A stretch of DNA of 14,978 nucleotides from Patescibacteria group bacterium (lineage in GTDB: Bacteria > Patescibacteriota > Minisyncoccia > Phycocordibacterales > PALSA-1337): positions 1-14,978 of the forward strand of contig SCTV01000074.1 of the NCBI GenBank assembly GCA_004298345.1, read 5' to 3'. Position numbers and translations under genes: made by a program. The notes beneath the pieces were generated by a model, which worked only from the letters and a program-made list of their open reading frames with translations, was not told where the DNA came from and ran no database searches. Positions 6,627 through 12,787 of the stretch are shown here, piece by piece (positions within the stretch are counted from its first letter, which is position 1; every line of letters begins with the position of its first letter).

Positions 6627-7056
6627 TATTGATATTTTTGAACGAGTGCGAGCGTTACACATGCCACTTGGTCAGTATGTGGTAGTTGGGGGTGTCATGG
6701 AAGCGCTTGGCATAAGGAAAAATAAAGATGTCGATGTTGTCTGTACTGATTTGTTGTTTCAAAAATTAAAGAAAGAGGGAAAGTACAAATTATGCGATTG
6801 TGCTGATTGTGAGAATATTAGGAATAAAGATGACAAAGAAATTCTGAAAGGAGAAGGTGTGGATATCATTTCGGCATATTCTTATCGGGATCTATATTAT
6901 TGCTCCACAGAAAAGCTTATTGAAACCGCACAAATTATAGAAGGACTACCGTTTGTATCTTTAGTTGAACTCAAAAAATGGAAATTGGCTTGCGCTCGAG
7001 AAAAAGACTTAAACGATGTTACACTTATTGATGAGTATTTAAAAAGTCATGCTTAA
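6601..7056 (+). CDS. Nucleotidyltransferase-fold protein
   Basis: A 151-residue protein with a minimal nucleotidyltransferase signature. YVVVGGVMEAL (Gly30-Gly31) is followed 12 residues later by KDVDVVC (Asp43, Asp45), and a possible third acidic residue, Asp88, lies in GEGVDII. The C-terminal LVELKKWKLACAREKDLNDVTLIDEYL is the helical segment with the KD...DV pattern seen in AbiEii- and aminoglycoside-nucleotidyltransferase-like proteins. A cysteine cluster (Cys65, Cys67, Cys70) sits between the acidic sites and is unusual. The substrate could be RNA, protein or a small molecule; it cannot be assigned. The first nine residues are nearly the same as those of the transketolase C-subunit, pointing to a duplicated start region. 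It overlaps both neighbours by 8 bases. AT-rich composition supports later arrival. Confidence 0.72.
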   Translation: MLNPSQKLNIDIFERVRALHMPLGQYVVVGGVMEALGIRKNKDVDVVCTDLLFQKLKKEGKYKLCDCADCENIRNKDDKEILKGEGVDIISAYSYRDLYYCSTEKLIETAQIIEGLPFVSLVELKKWKLACAREKDLNDVTLIDEYLKSHA

Positions 7057-7074
7057 TCCCCCACAAAAATTAAA
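7049..7074 (+). repeat. Direct repeat, right copy
   Basis: Partner of 6601-6626 and probably the original copy, because it opens the transketolase C-subunit gene (MLNPPQKLN). Both copies place the ATG across the stop of the gene before it in the same ATGCTTAA arrangement. Confidence 0.7.
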
Positions 7075-8068
7075 CCCAAAACTCTTCGACAAAGATGTTG
7101 AGCAGGTACCAATCCGAAATGGTTTTGGCGAAGGGCTTTTAGTTGCGGCCGAAGCTGATGCGCGGGTAGTGGGACTCTGTGCAGACCTGACCGACTCGAC
7201 CAAGATGAATCTTTTCAAGAAAAAGTTTCCCGAGCGATTTATCGAAATGGGTGTGGCAGAGCAAAATCTGGCGTCGGTCGCGAGCGGTATGGCGGCAATG
7301 GGTAAGATCCCATTTATCACCTCGTACGCGATGTTTTCACCCGGAAGAAATTGGGAACAGATTCGCACGACTATTTGCTACAATGATCGGCCAGTAAAAA
7401 TCGCAGGTTCTCACGCTGGTATTTCGGTAGGTCCTGATGGAGGTACACATCAGGCGGTAGAGGATTTGGCACTGATGCGTATTATTCCACGTATGGTGGT
7501 GATTTCTCCGTGCGATTCTGTCGAGGCGAAAAAGGCCACCGAGCTTTCAGTAAAAATAAATAATCCTGTGTACATCCGCCTCGCTCGAGAAAAAACGCCG
7601 GTGATGACTACTCTTGAGACTCCATTTGAAATCGGTAAAGCGCAAGTATTCTTTACTTCAAAAGATTACGACGCACTATCAGTTAAAAAAGGCCGAGTAG
7701 GAATTATTGCGACAGGAGCGCTTGTATATAAAGCACTTCAGGTTGCAAGAAAACTCGACGCAGAAGGTGTGGTGATAAAAGTTTTAAATTTGGCGACTAT
7801 CAAGCCACTTGACACTCAGGCTATCGAAGAGCTGGCAAAAGAAACGGGGGGGATTGTGACCGTAGAAGAGCATCAGGTCGCTGGTGGTATGGGGAGTGCG
7901 GTAGCAGAACACTTGGCGCAAACGGTACCAGTGCCGATAGAATTTATCGGAGTCCAAGATCAGTTTGGTCAGTCTGGCACGCCAGATGAGCTTCTCGAGC
8001 ATTATGGGATGGGGGAGGAGGATATTATTGAAGCGGTAAAAAGATTGTTGGAGAGGAAGGGGAAGTAA
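7049..8068 (+). CDS. tkt: Transketolase, C-terminal (pyrimidine-binding) subunit
   Basis: Encodes the Pyr and C-terminal domains of transketolase, 339 residues. GFGEGLLVAAEADARVVGL opens the Pyr domain at about residue 25. The catalytic glutamate that activates thiamine is Glu71 in MGVAEQNLASVASGMA. FITSYAMFSPGRNWEQIR, SHAGISVGPDGGTHQAVEDLALMR and the phosphate-contacting PVYIRLAREKTP follow. The last third has the C-terminal fold with VKVLNLATIKPLD and the VTVEEHQVAGGMGSAVAE motif. Together with the product of 5354-6220 it forms the complete enzyme. 1-Deoxyxylulose-5-phosphate synthase and dehydrogenase E1-beta share this architecture, but the split layout and the rpiB/rpe neighbours favour transketolase. 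The start overlaps the preceding stop by 8 bases. It ends the cluster before a repeat-rich gap and a terminator. Confidence 0.95.
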   Translation: MLNPPQKLNPKLFDKDVEQVPIRNGFGEGLLVAAEADARVVGLCADLTDSTKMNLFKKKFPERFIEMGVAEQNLASVASGMAAMGKIPFITSYAMFSPGRNWEQIRTTICYNDRPVKIAGSHAGISVGPDGGTHQAVEDLALMRIIPRMVVISPCDSVEAKKATELSVKINNPVYIRLAREKTPVMTTLETPFEIGKAQVFFTSKDYDALSVKKGRVGIIATGALVYKALQVARKLDAEGVVIKVLNLATIKPLDTQAIEELAKETGGIVTVEEHQVAGGMGSAVAEHLAQTVPVPIEFIGVQDQFGQSGTPDELLEHYGMGEEDIIEAVKRLLERKGK

Positions 8069-8209
8069 GACAGCTTATTGTGAGAGTCTGATACTAAAAT
8101 TCACTAAGGATTGACACGGCACTTGACAAAACTCTTGATAGGTTATATCGGATAGACGAGAACGGCTCAGTAAGGCTATAGAAGTGTGAAGTTATCCACT
8201 TGACGTAGG

Positions 8210-8251
8210 CCTTGACAGAGCTATCGACATTTGTCAATAGCTCTGTCAAGG
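8210..8251. repeat. Long inverted repeat (hairpin)
   Basis: CCTTGACAGAGCTAT at 8210-8224 is the exact reverse complement of 8237-8251. The inner part adds GAC/GTC pairing after one C-A mismatch, leaving a 4-base loop. No U-tract follows, so it is not an ordinary terminator. It embeds two forward and two inverted TTGACA hexamers. Confidence 0.75.
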
Positions 8252-8282
8252 ATGAAGGAAAATCAAAAAACAATGATCAAAT

Positions 8283-8318
8283 AAAATCCCCCGCGACGAG
8301 TACGTCGCGGGGGATTTT
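8283..8318. terminator. Intrinsic terminator after the transketolase cluster
   Basis: A perfect 16-bp stem: AAAATCCCCCGCGACG at 8283-8298 pairs with 8303-8318 around the tetraloop AGTA. The GC-rich core is flanked by A4 and T4, so it could act on either strand, although the T-tract is short. Confidence 0.75.
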
Positions 8319-8346
8319 ACCCCGTTACTTTTACACAAAATGTCCA

Positions 8347-8376
8347 TTGATGGACTTTTTAAAAGTAGTGTATAAT
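8347..8376 (+). promoter_or_regulatory. Promoter of the Wzy-like/murJ pair
   Basis: TTGATG at 8347-8352, an 18-base spacer, and a perfect TATAAT at 8371-8376. Transcription would start near 8383, giving a leader of about 33 bases before the ATG at 8416. A dyad GTCCAT-TG-ATGGAC at 8342-8355 covers the -35, and a third ATGGAC lies just after the -10 at 8379-8384, so a repressor or activator may bind here. Confidence 0.6.
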
Positions 8377-8415
8377 AGATGGACAAACATTATTTAGTAA
8401 TAACCCATTTGTATC

Positions 8416-10824
8416 ATGGACAAAACAATATCTTCTGAAGGATCATCGGCGCTCGTGACGAGACTCGACAAGATCGCTTCCGGTATACTTATCGCCCTAG
8501 CATTTCTTCTTCCGGTATTTTTCATTCCGTCTCTCTCGGTGCCATTTCAGCTCATGAAAATGTTGGTCTTGGTGGTGGGCGTCCTCGTGGCTTTTTTGCT
8601 CTGGATTGTTGCTCGACTCAAAGATGGAGTGATCGTACTACCAAAGACCTACGTACTCCTTTTTGCCCTGCTTATTCCCGTCGCCGTTTTTGTTTCTGGA
8701 TTGACCGTGATGCCAAAGATAAGTATGCCAACCGCATTTATTGGCCAAGGCGGTGAAGTGGGAACCGTTGCTTCGGTGATAGTGCTCTTCTTGTCTATGA
8801 TACTCGTGGTTTTTCTTGCTCGCTCAAAGGCTCGGGTCCGAGCAATTTTCAATGCCTTTTTTATCGCTACAGCGGTTATCGCGCTCTTTGAGATTATCCG
8901 CCTCATGCCTGGCACCGACCTCCTTTCTCTCGGAGTGTTTACAGACAAGGCTTCAAACTTTATTGGCAAGTGGAACGAGCTCGGTATCTTTTTTGGTCTA
9001 CCTCTGATTTTCTCTATGCTGGCTCTTGAAAATCTTTCTCTCAAAAAGTCTCACAAGGTTCTTGTTTGGATTGCTTACGCAATATCGCTTGTTCTTTTTG
9101 TGGCGGTCAATTTTAGTCTGGCATTTTATTTACTTGGTATCTTTTCTCTGCTTCTTTTTGTCTACCTCTATGTGTTCAATAAACAGGCTTTGGTAAAGGT
9201 GACCTTGGCAAAGGACGATGGCGACACTACTCCTGCTCCAGCACCAGAAAAGAAAAAGTTTCCAATCAGCCCGATCATCACGTTTGTGGTGGCGTTTGTC
9301 TTTATTGTGGACGGTTTTATTACGAGTGCACCCCTACAGACCAAGATTTCTGGGCTTCTTCAGGTAAGTCAGACAGAGGTCTCTATGCCATGGTCTGCCA
9401 CCGCGGAGATCAGTAAAAATTCTATCAAAGAAGACCCCGTCTTTGGTATTGGTCCAAACCGTTTTATAAATCGCTATCTTGTTTCTAAGCCACTTGATAT
9501 GAATAGCTCTGTGCTTTGGAGTGCTGACTTCAACTACGCCACTGGCCTCATCCCAAGCTTTATCGTTACCACTGGCCTTTTAGGTGCTCTCGTTTGGATT
9601 CTATTTTTGGTCTCATTCTTTTCTCTCGGTATTAGATATTTGCTACTCGGTATGAGCGCGCAGAGATATTTTGCAGCATCTTCTTTTTTGGTAGCGAGTT
9701 ATCTCTGGCTCGTAAGTATTTTCTATGTTCCAAATGTAGTGCTGTTTTCCCTCGCTTTCTTGTTCTCAGGACTTTTTGTGGCTCTTTTGGTCCAGGAAAA
9801 GACCATCAAGACCGTTTCTGTTGCTTTCCTCAAAAATCCAAAAGTAGGCTTTGTTTCGGTACTTGTCTTGGTGGTGATAATGATTTTGACTGTTGCCGGT
9901 TTATATAAATACACCCAAAGATTCCTTTCGGGCTACTATTTCCAGCAAAGTTTGGTTGACCTTAATGTAAAAGGTGATATCGCTTCTGCAGAGATGAATA
10001 TGCTAAAGGCAGTTGATTATTCAAAAACAGATCTTTACTATCGTTCGCTCTCAGAGATTAACCTACTCAAAATCGATCGACTTCTCGCTACCACCAGCAA
10101 CAACAGAGAACTGATTACCAGACAGCTCGATCAATTTTCTGTAGACGCGATTAATAGTGCCAACGAAGCGCGACGCATCGACCCTCTCAACTATCAAAAC
10201 AGTGCTTCTCTCGGTCGTATTTACGAAGCATTTGTTCCACTTGGAGTGACCGGAGCATATCAGGCGGCAACCAATGTCTACCTTGAAGCGGTAAAGCTCA
10301 ATCCCAACAATCCAGCATTATTTTTGATACTGGCTCGACTTGAAGTGACCAACAAAAAACCTGAAGAGGCAAAAAAGTATATCGCTAAAGCTCTAGAAAT
10401 CAAGCCAGACTACGGAGAAGCACTTTTTCTCAGATCCCAGCTCGAGTCATCTGACGGCGATGCAAAGGCAGCTATCGCTACTATGATTACCGTGGCATCG
10501 CTCTATCCATCTGATCCAAATGTATTTTTCCAGCTCGGAGTACTCCAATACAACAGCAAGGACTATGCTTCGGCAGTGCCTTCGTTTGAGCGAGCAGTGA
10601 TTCTCAACAATTACTATTCAAATGCCCGATACTTTCTCGGCCTCAGCTATGCAAATCTAAATAGAGATAAAGACGCAATCATCCAGTTTGAAATTATTGA
10701 GAAAATTGATCCAAATAGTAAGGCGGAGGTAGATCTGATTATTGAAAACATTCAAGCTGGACGAGCACCTCTGGCCAAGCCTGTAAAAGTAGAAGAGACA
10801 AAAAAACCGGTAAAGAAAAAATAG
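8416..10824 (+). CDS. O-antigen ligase/polymerase-like membrane protein with C-terminal TPRs
   Basis: An 802-residue protein with about 12-14 hydrophobic segments between residues 17 and 500, then a soluble tail. The Wzy_C/O-antigen-ligase signature DPVFGIGPNRF sits at residues 340-350, in a loop following several transmembrane helices, as in that family. From about residue 614 there are at least three or four TPR-like units (AVKLNPNNPALFLILARLE, ALEIKPDYGEALFLRSQLE, YPSDPNVFFQLGVLQYNSKD, SNARYFLGLSYANLN), each with the usual helix pair and A/P spacing. The extreme C-terminus is very Lys-rich (KPVKKK). The fold suggests transfer or polymerisation of lipid-linked glycan at the outer face of the membrane, with TPRs for partner binding. 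The substrate is unknown. murJ follows after 15 bases, so the two are probably co-transcribed and work on surface glycan. There is no Shine-Dalgarno before the ATG. Confidence 0.82.
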   Translation: MDKTISSEGSSALVTRLDKIASGILIALAFLLPVFFIPSLSVPFQLMKMLVLVVGVLVAFLLWIVARLKDGVIVLPKTYVLLFALLIPVAVFVSGLTVMPKISMPTAFIGQGGEVGTVASVIVLFLSMILVVFLARSKARVRAIFNAFFIATAVIALFEIIRLMPGTDLLSLGVFTDKASNFIGKWNELGIFFGLPLIFSMLALENLSLKKSHKVLVWIAYAISLVLFVAVNFSLAFYLLGIFSLLLFVYLYVFNKQALVKVTLAKDDGDTTPAPAPEKKKFPISPIITFVVAFVFIVDGFITSAPLQTKISGLLQVSQTEVSMPWSATAEISKNSIKEDPVFGIGPNRFINRYLVSKPLDMNSSVLWSADFNYATGLIPSFIVTTGLLGALVWILFLVSFFSLGIRYLLLGMSAQRYFAASSFLVASYLWLVSIFYVPNVVLFSLAFLFSGLFVALLVQEKTIKTVSVAFLKNPKVGFVSVLVLVVIMILTVAGLYKYTQRFLSGYYFQQSLVDLNVKGDIASAEMNMLKAVDYSKTDLYYRSLSEINLLKIDRLLATTSNNRELITRQLDQFSVDAINSANEARRIDPLNYQNSASLGRIYEAFVPLGVTGAYQAATNVYLEAVKLNPNNPALFLILARLEVTNKKPEEAKKYIAKALEIKPDYGEALFLRSQLESSDGDAKAAIATMITVASLYPSDPNVFFQLGVLQYNSKDYASAVPSFERAVILNNYYSNARYFLGLSYANLNRDKDAIIQFEIIEKIDPNSKAEVDLIIENIQAGRAPLAKPVKVEETKKPVKKK

Positions 10825-10839
10825 TCAGATATACTGATA

Positions 10840-12522
10840 ATGGTTAAAAAGATTTTACATCTTTTGAGTAAAGAGATACGCGGACTTCATGAAGCCGCGT
10901 ATCTCTTGGGTTTTTGTGCGATCCTTGCACAGCTTCTTTCCCTGGTGCGAGACAGACTCTTTGCGTATTATTTTGGTGCTGGTCCGACACTCGATCTGTA
11001 TTATGCGTCGTTCCGTATTCCTGACATGATTTTCGTTACCATCGCCTCGATGGTTTCGATTTCTGTGCTTGTGCCATTTTTTATCGAGAGAGTAGAAAAA
11101 GATTTTGAAGAAGGAAAGCGGTTTATCAACAACCTTTTTTCAACTTTCTGCATCAGTATTGTGTTGGTGAGTGCCATCGTTTTTTTTCTCGTCCCATACA
11201 TTTTACCTATCGTGTTGCCTGGCTTTAAAGACAGTATCCAGTTACCAGAGTTGATCGAACTTACTCGTATTCTGCTTCTTTCACCGATATTGCTTGGAAT
11301 CTCAAATTTCTTGGCAAGTATTACACAGATGTATAATCGTTTCTTTATTTACGCGGTCAGTCCGTTACTCTACAACTTTGGTATTGTGTGTGGTACGGTC
11401 TTTCTTTATCCACATTTCGGTGTCCATGGACTAGTGTACGGTGTTTTGTTTGGTGCTCTACTCCATATGCTGATTCAAGTGCCATTTGTAAAAGAGCAGG
11501 GTCTATTGCCATCATTCAAATTTATCTTTGATCTAAAACCAATTCGCGAGGTGGTGCTCATTTCTTTGCCTCGCACACTCACGCTCTCTTCAAATCAAAT
11601 TGCTACCTTTTTTCTGGTTGCTTTTGCCTCACTGCTTGGTGTCGGTTCAATATCTATTTTCAATTTTTCACTCAATCTACAGTCCGTGCCGCTGGCAATT
11701 ATCGGAGTCAGCTATTCTTCGGCAGTATTTCCGCTCTTGACTAGACTTTTTTCTGCCAAAAAACACGAGGAGTTTGTGGAGAGAATGATCGTCTCGGCAC
11801 AGCATATTATTTTTTGGTCGGTACCGATTACTGTTTTGTTTATTGTGCTTCGTGCGCAGATTGTGCGTACCATACTCGGTGCGGGGCAATTTAGCTGGGC
11901 TGATACCCGTCTCACCGCCGCCTCACTTGCTCTCTTTACTGTATCGGTTGTGGGACAAGGGCTCATTTTGCTGTTTGTTCGAGCTTATTATTCTGGAGGC
12001 AAAACATGGAAACCTTTTGGTATCAATCTTCTTTCTTCGACAATTATTGTCCTTGTCGCATATAGTCTCATCAGACTTTTTGAACAGGTTCCACTATTCC
12101 AGTATTTTATCGAGTCCCTATTTAAAGTTTCGGATGTTTCCGGTACGGTGGTGCTCATGTTACCGTTGGCCTATTCTGTCGGTGTTTTGGTCAACACTGT
12201 TTTACACTGGCTTTCGTTCAACCGAGATTTCAAGAATTTTTCTGCGCCGGTTTTGGCTACTCTTTTTCAGAGTGTGAGCGCTTCGGTCATCATGGGCTAC
12301 GTCGCGTACTGGGGGTTGAATATTTTCGATATGATTTTTGATATTCGTACGCTGTGGGGAATATTTATGCAAGGTTTCTGTGCTGGTATTGCCGGTATTA
12401 TTGCCGGTATCTTTATATTAAAACTTCTTGATAGTAGGGAACTGGCAGAGGTGTGGAAGACGCTACATCAGAAGATTTGGAAGGTAGAGGTGTTACCTGA
12501 AGAGATACACACCATAAGCTAA
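10840..12522 (+). CDS. murJ: MurJ/MviN-family lipid II flippase
   Basis: A 560-residue polytopic membrane protein of the MOP superfamily, expected to flip lipid II or another undecaprenyl-linked glycan across the cytoplasmic membrane. The N-terminal motif LSLVRDRLFAYYFGAGPTLDLYYASFRIPDMIF is diagnostic: it holds Arg37-Asp38-Arg39, Asp52 and FRIPD at 58-62. Later, LGISNFLASITQMYNRFFIYAVSPLLYNFGIV and the SLPRTLTLSSNQI segment match the family. Length and about 14 hydrophobic segments fit MurJ. The pairing with a Wzy-like ligase leaves open that it serves a surface polysaccharide instead of peptidoglycan. Its first codons contain a perfect 13-bp hairpin plus a T-run that looks like an intrinsic terminator. 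A weak TATACT at 10830-10835 lies just before the ATG, but co-transcription from 8371 is more likely. Confidence 0.93.
   Translation: MVKKILHLLSKEIRGLHEAAYLLGFCAILAQLLSLVRDRLFAYYFGAGPTLDLYYASFRIPDMIFVTIASMVSISVLVPFFIERVEKDFEEGKRFINNLFSTFCISIVLVSAIVFFLVPYILPIVLPGFKDSIQLPELIELTRILLLSPILLGISNFLASITQMYNRFFIYAVSPLLYNFGIVCGTVFLYPHFGVHGLVYGVLFGALLHMLIQVPFVKEQGLLPSFKFIFDLKPIREVVLISLPRTLTLSSNQIATFFLVAFASLLGVGSISIFNFSLNLQSVPLAIIGVSYSSAVFPLLTRLFSAKKHEEFVERMIVSAQHIIFWSVPITVLFIVLRAQIVRTILGAGQFSWADTRLTAASLALFTVSVVGQGLILLFVRAYYSGGKTWKPFGINLLSSTIIVLVAYSLIRLFEQVPLFQYFIESLFKVSDVSGTVVLMLPLAYSVGVLVNTVLHWLSFNRDFKNFSAPVLATLFQSVSASVIMGYVAYWGLNIFDMIFDIRTLWGIFMQGFCAGIAGIIAGIFILKLLDSRELAEVWKTLHQKIWKVEVLPEEIHTIS
10871..10915 (+). 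terminator. Terminator-like hairpin inside the start of murJ
   Basis: AAGAGATACGCGG at 10871-10883 pairs perfectly with CCGCGTATCTCTT at 10895-10907 (13 bp, 11-base loop), followed by GGG and T5 at 10911-10915. It lies entirely within codons 11-26 of murJ. It has the form of an intrinsic terminator or attenuator, but its position in coding sequence makes the role uncertain. Confidence 0.45.
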
Positions 12523-12713
12523 AACCCGCTGGGTTAGCGCCCTTCTTTGTTGCTTCGCTCGTTTGCTCCTGCAATGTCGGTTTCGCGAAACCGCGTCGCG
12601 CACCGTCCATTGGGACGCGACGTACGTTTTGGACGCAAGGCCTATCGTTTATGATAGGCACCTGTGGACGGCCTTCTTGCGCCTTGAAGGGCATCTAACC
12701 CAGCGGGTTTTAG
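12519..12713. mobile_element. 195-bp inverted-repeat element with nested hairpins
   Basis: The ends are a perfect 19-base inverted repeat: CTAAAACCCGCTGGGTTAG at 12519-12537 and its reverse complement at 12695-12713. Pairing continues inward (GCCCTTC 12539-12545 with GAAGGGC 12686-12692). Inside are a perfect 16-base palindrome CGGTTTCGCGAAACCG (12578-12593), a stem CGTCGCG/CGCGACG (12594-12600, 12616-12622) and a stem GCCTATC/GATAGGC (12640-12646, 12653-12659). The region is GC-richer than its surroundings and contains the murJ stop codon. It could be a miniature inverted-repeat element or a branched structured RNA; no transposase or clear target duplication is present. Confidence 0.6.
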
Positions 12714-12716
12714 TAA

Positions 12717-12760
12717 CCTCAAATTGTCTAAAAAAATATAAAACAGCTTTGAATTTGAGG
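12717..12760. repeat. 9-bp inverted repeat at the lepA promoter
   Basis: CCTCAAATT at 12717-12725 is the exact reverse complement of AATTTGAGG at 12752-12760, with 26 AT-rich bases between. The right arm overlaps the predicted lepA -35. It may be an operator or a weak hairpin. Confidence 0.45.
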
Positions 12761-12776
12761 CTATTTCTGCTACTAT
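12749..12776 (+). promoter_or_regulatory. Predicted lepA promoter (extended -10)
   Basis: TTGAAT at 12749-12754, then the extended -10 TGCTACTAT at 12768-12776 (16-base hexamer spacing). The start would be near 12783, a leader of about 5 bases, with no Shine-Dalgarno before the ATG at 12788. Confidence 0.5.
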
Positions 12777-12787
12777 AAGGCCCACTT

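Larger units (their letters stand above)
8069..8415. other. Gene-free, repeat-rich intergenic region
   Basis: No credible gene lies in these 347 bases. From left to right they hold two sets of three TTGACA-like hexamers at exact 12-base steps (8111, 8123, 8135 and 8200, 8212, 8224), a long hairpin at 8210-8251, a strong terminator at 8283-8318, and a promoter at 8347-8376. A 61-codon frame at 8212-8397 crosses the hairpin, the terminator and the promoter and is not believed. A short open stretch at 8098-8181 reads like protein (RIDTALDKTLDRLYRIDENG) but lacks a start, so it may be a gene remnant. Confidence 0.7.

Noticed and set aside
8098..8181. A protein-like open stretch reading RIDTALDKTLDRLYRIDENG
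   Set aside because: There is no start codon in frame and a stop comes soon after. It is kept only as a possible gene remnant in the note on the repeat-rich gap.
8111..8229. The TTGACA hexamers as a CRISPR-like or stacked-promoter array
   Set aside because: The repeats are only 6 bases with 6-base spacers, and no -10 boxes stand at 16-18 bases, so neither a CRISPR array nor normal promoters fit.
8212..8397. A 61-codon plus-strand frame after the transketolase cluster
   Set aside because: It starts within a long hairpin and runs through a 16-bp terminator stem and a consensus promoter. It has no protein-like pattern.
8649..9044. A 131-codon reverse frame opposite the Wzy-like gene
   Set aside because: It is antisense to transmembrane-helix codons, with a low-complexity Arg/Thr/Ser-rich product and no gene context.
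10830..10835. TATACT directly before murJ as a separate promoter
   Set aside because: It is only 4 bases from the ATG, too close for transcription to begin at or before the start codon with normal spacing. Co-transcription with the upstream gene is simpler.
11843..12277. A 144-codon plus-strand frame inside murJ
   Set aside because: It is a frame-shifted shadow of a polytopic membrane protein; the murJ frame is intact through this stretch.
12413..12778. Overlapping frames on both strands across the murJ-lepA gap (93 and 71 codons)
   Set aside because: They are produced by the 195-bp inverted-repeat element and the ends of murJ. Composition is repeat-like and neither has a domain or plausible start context.
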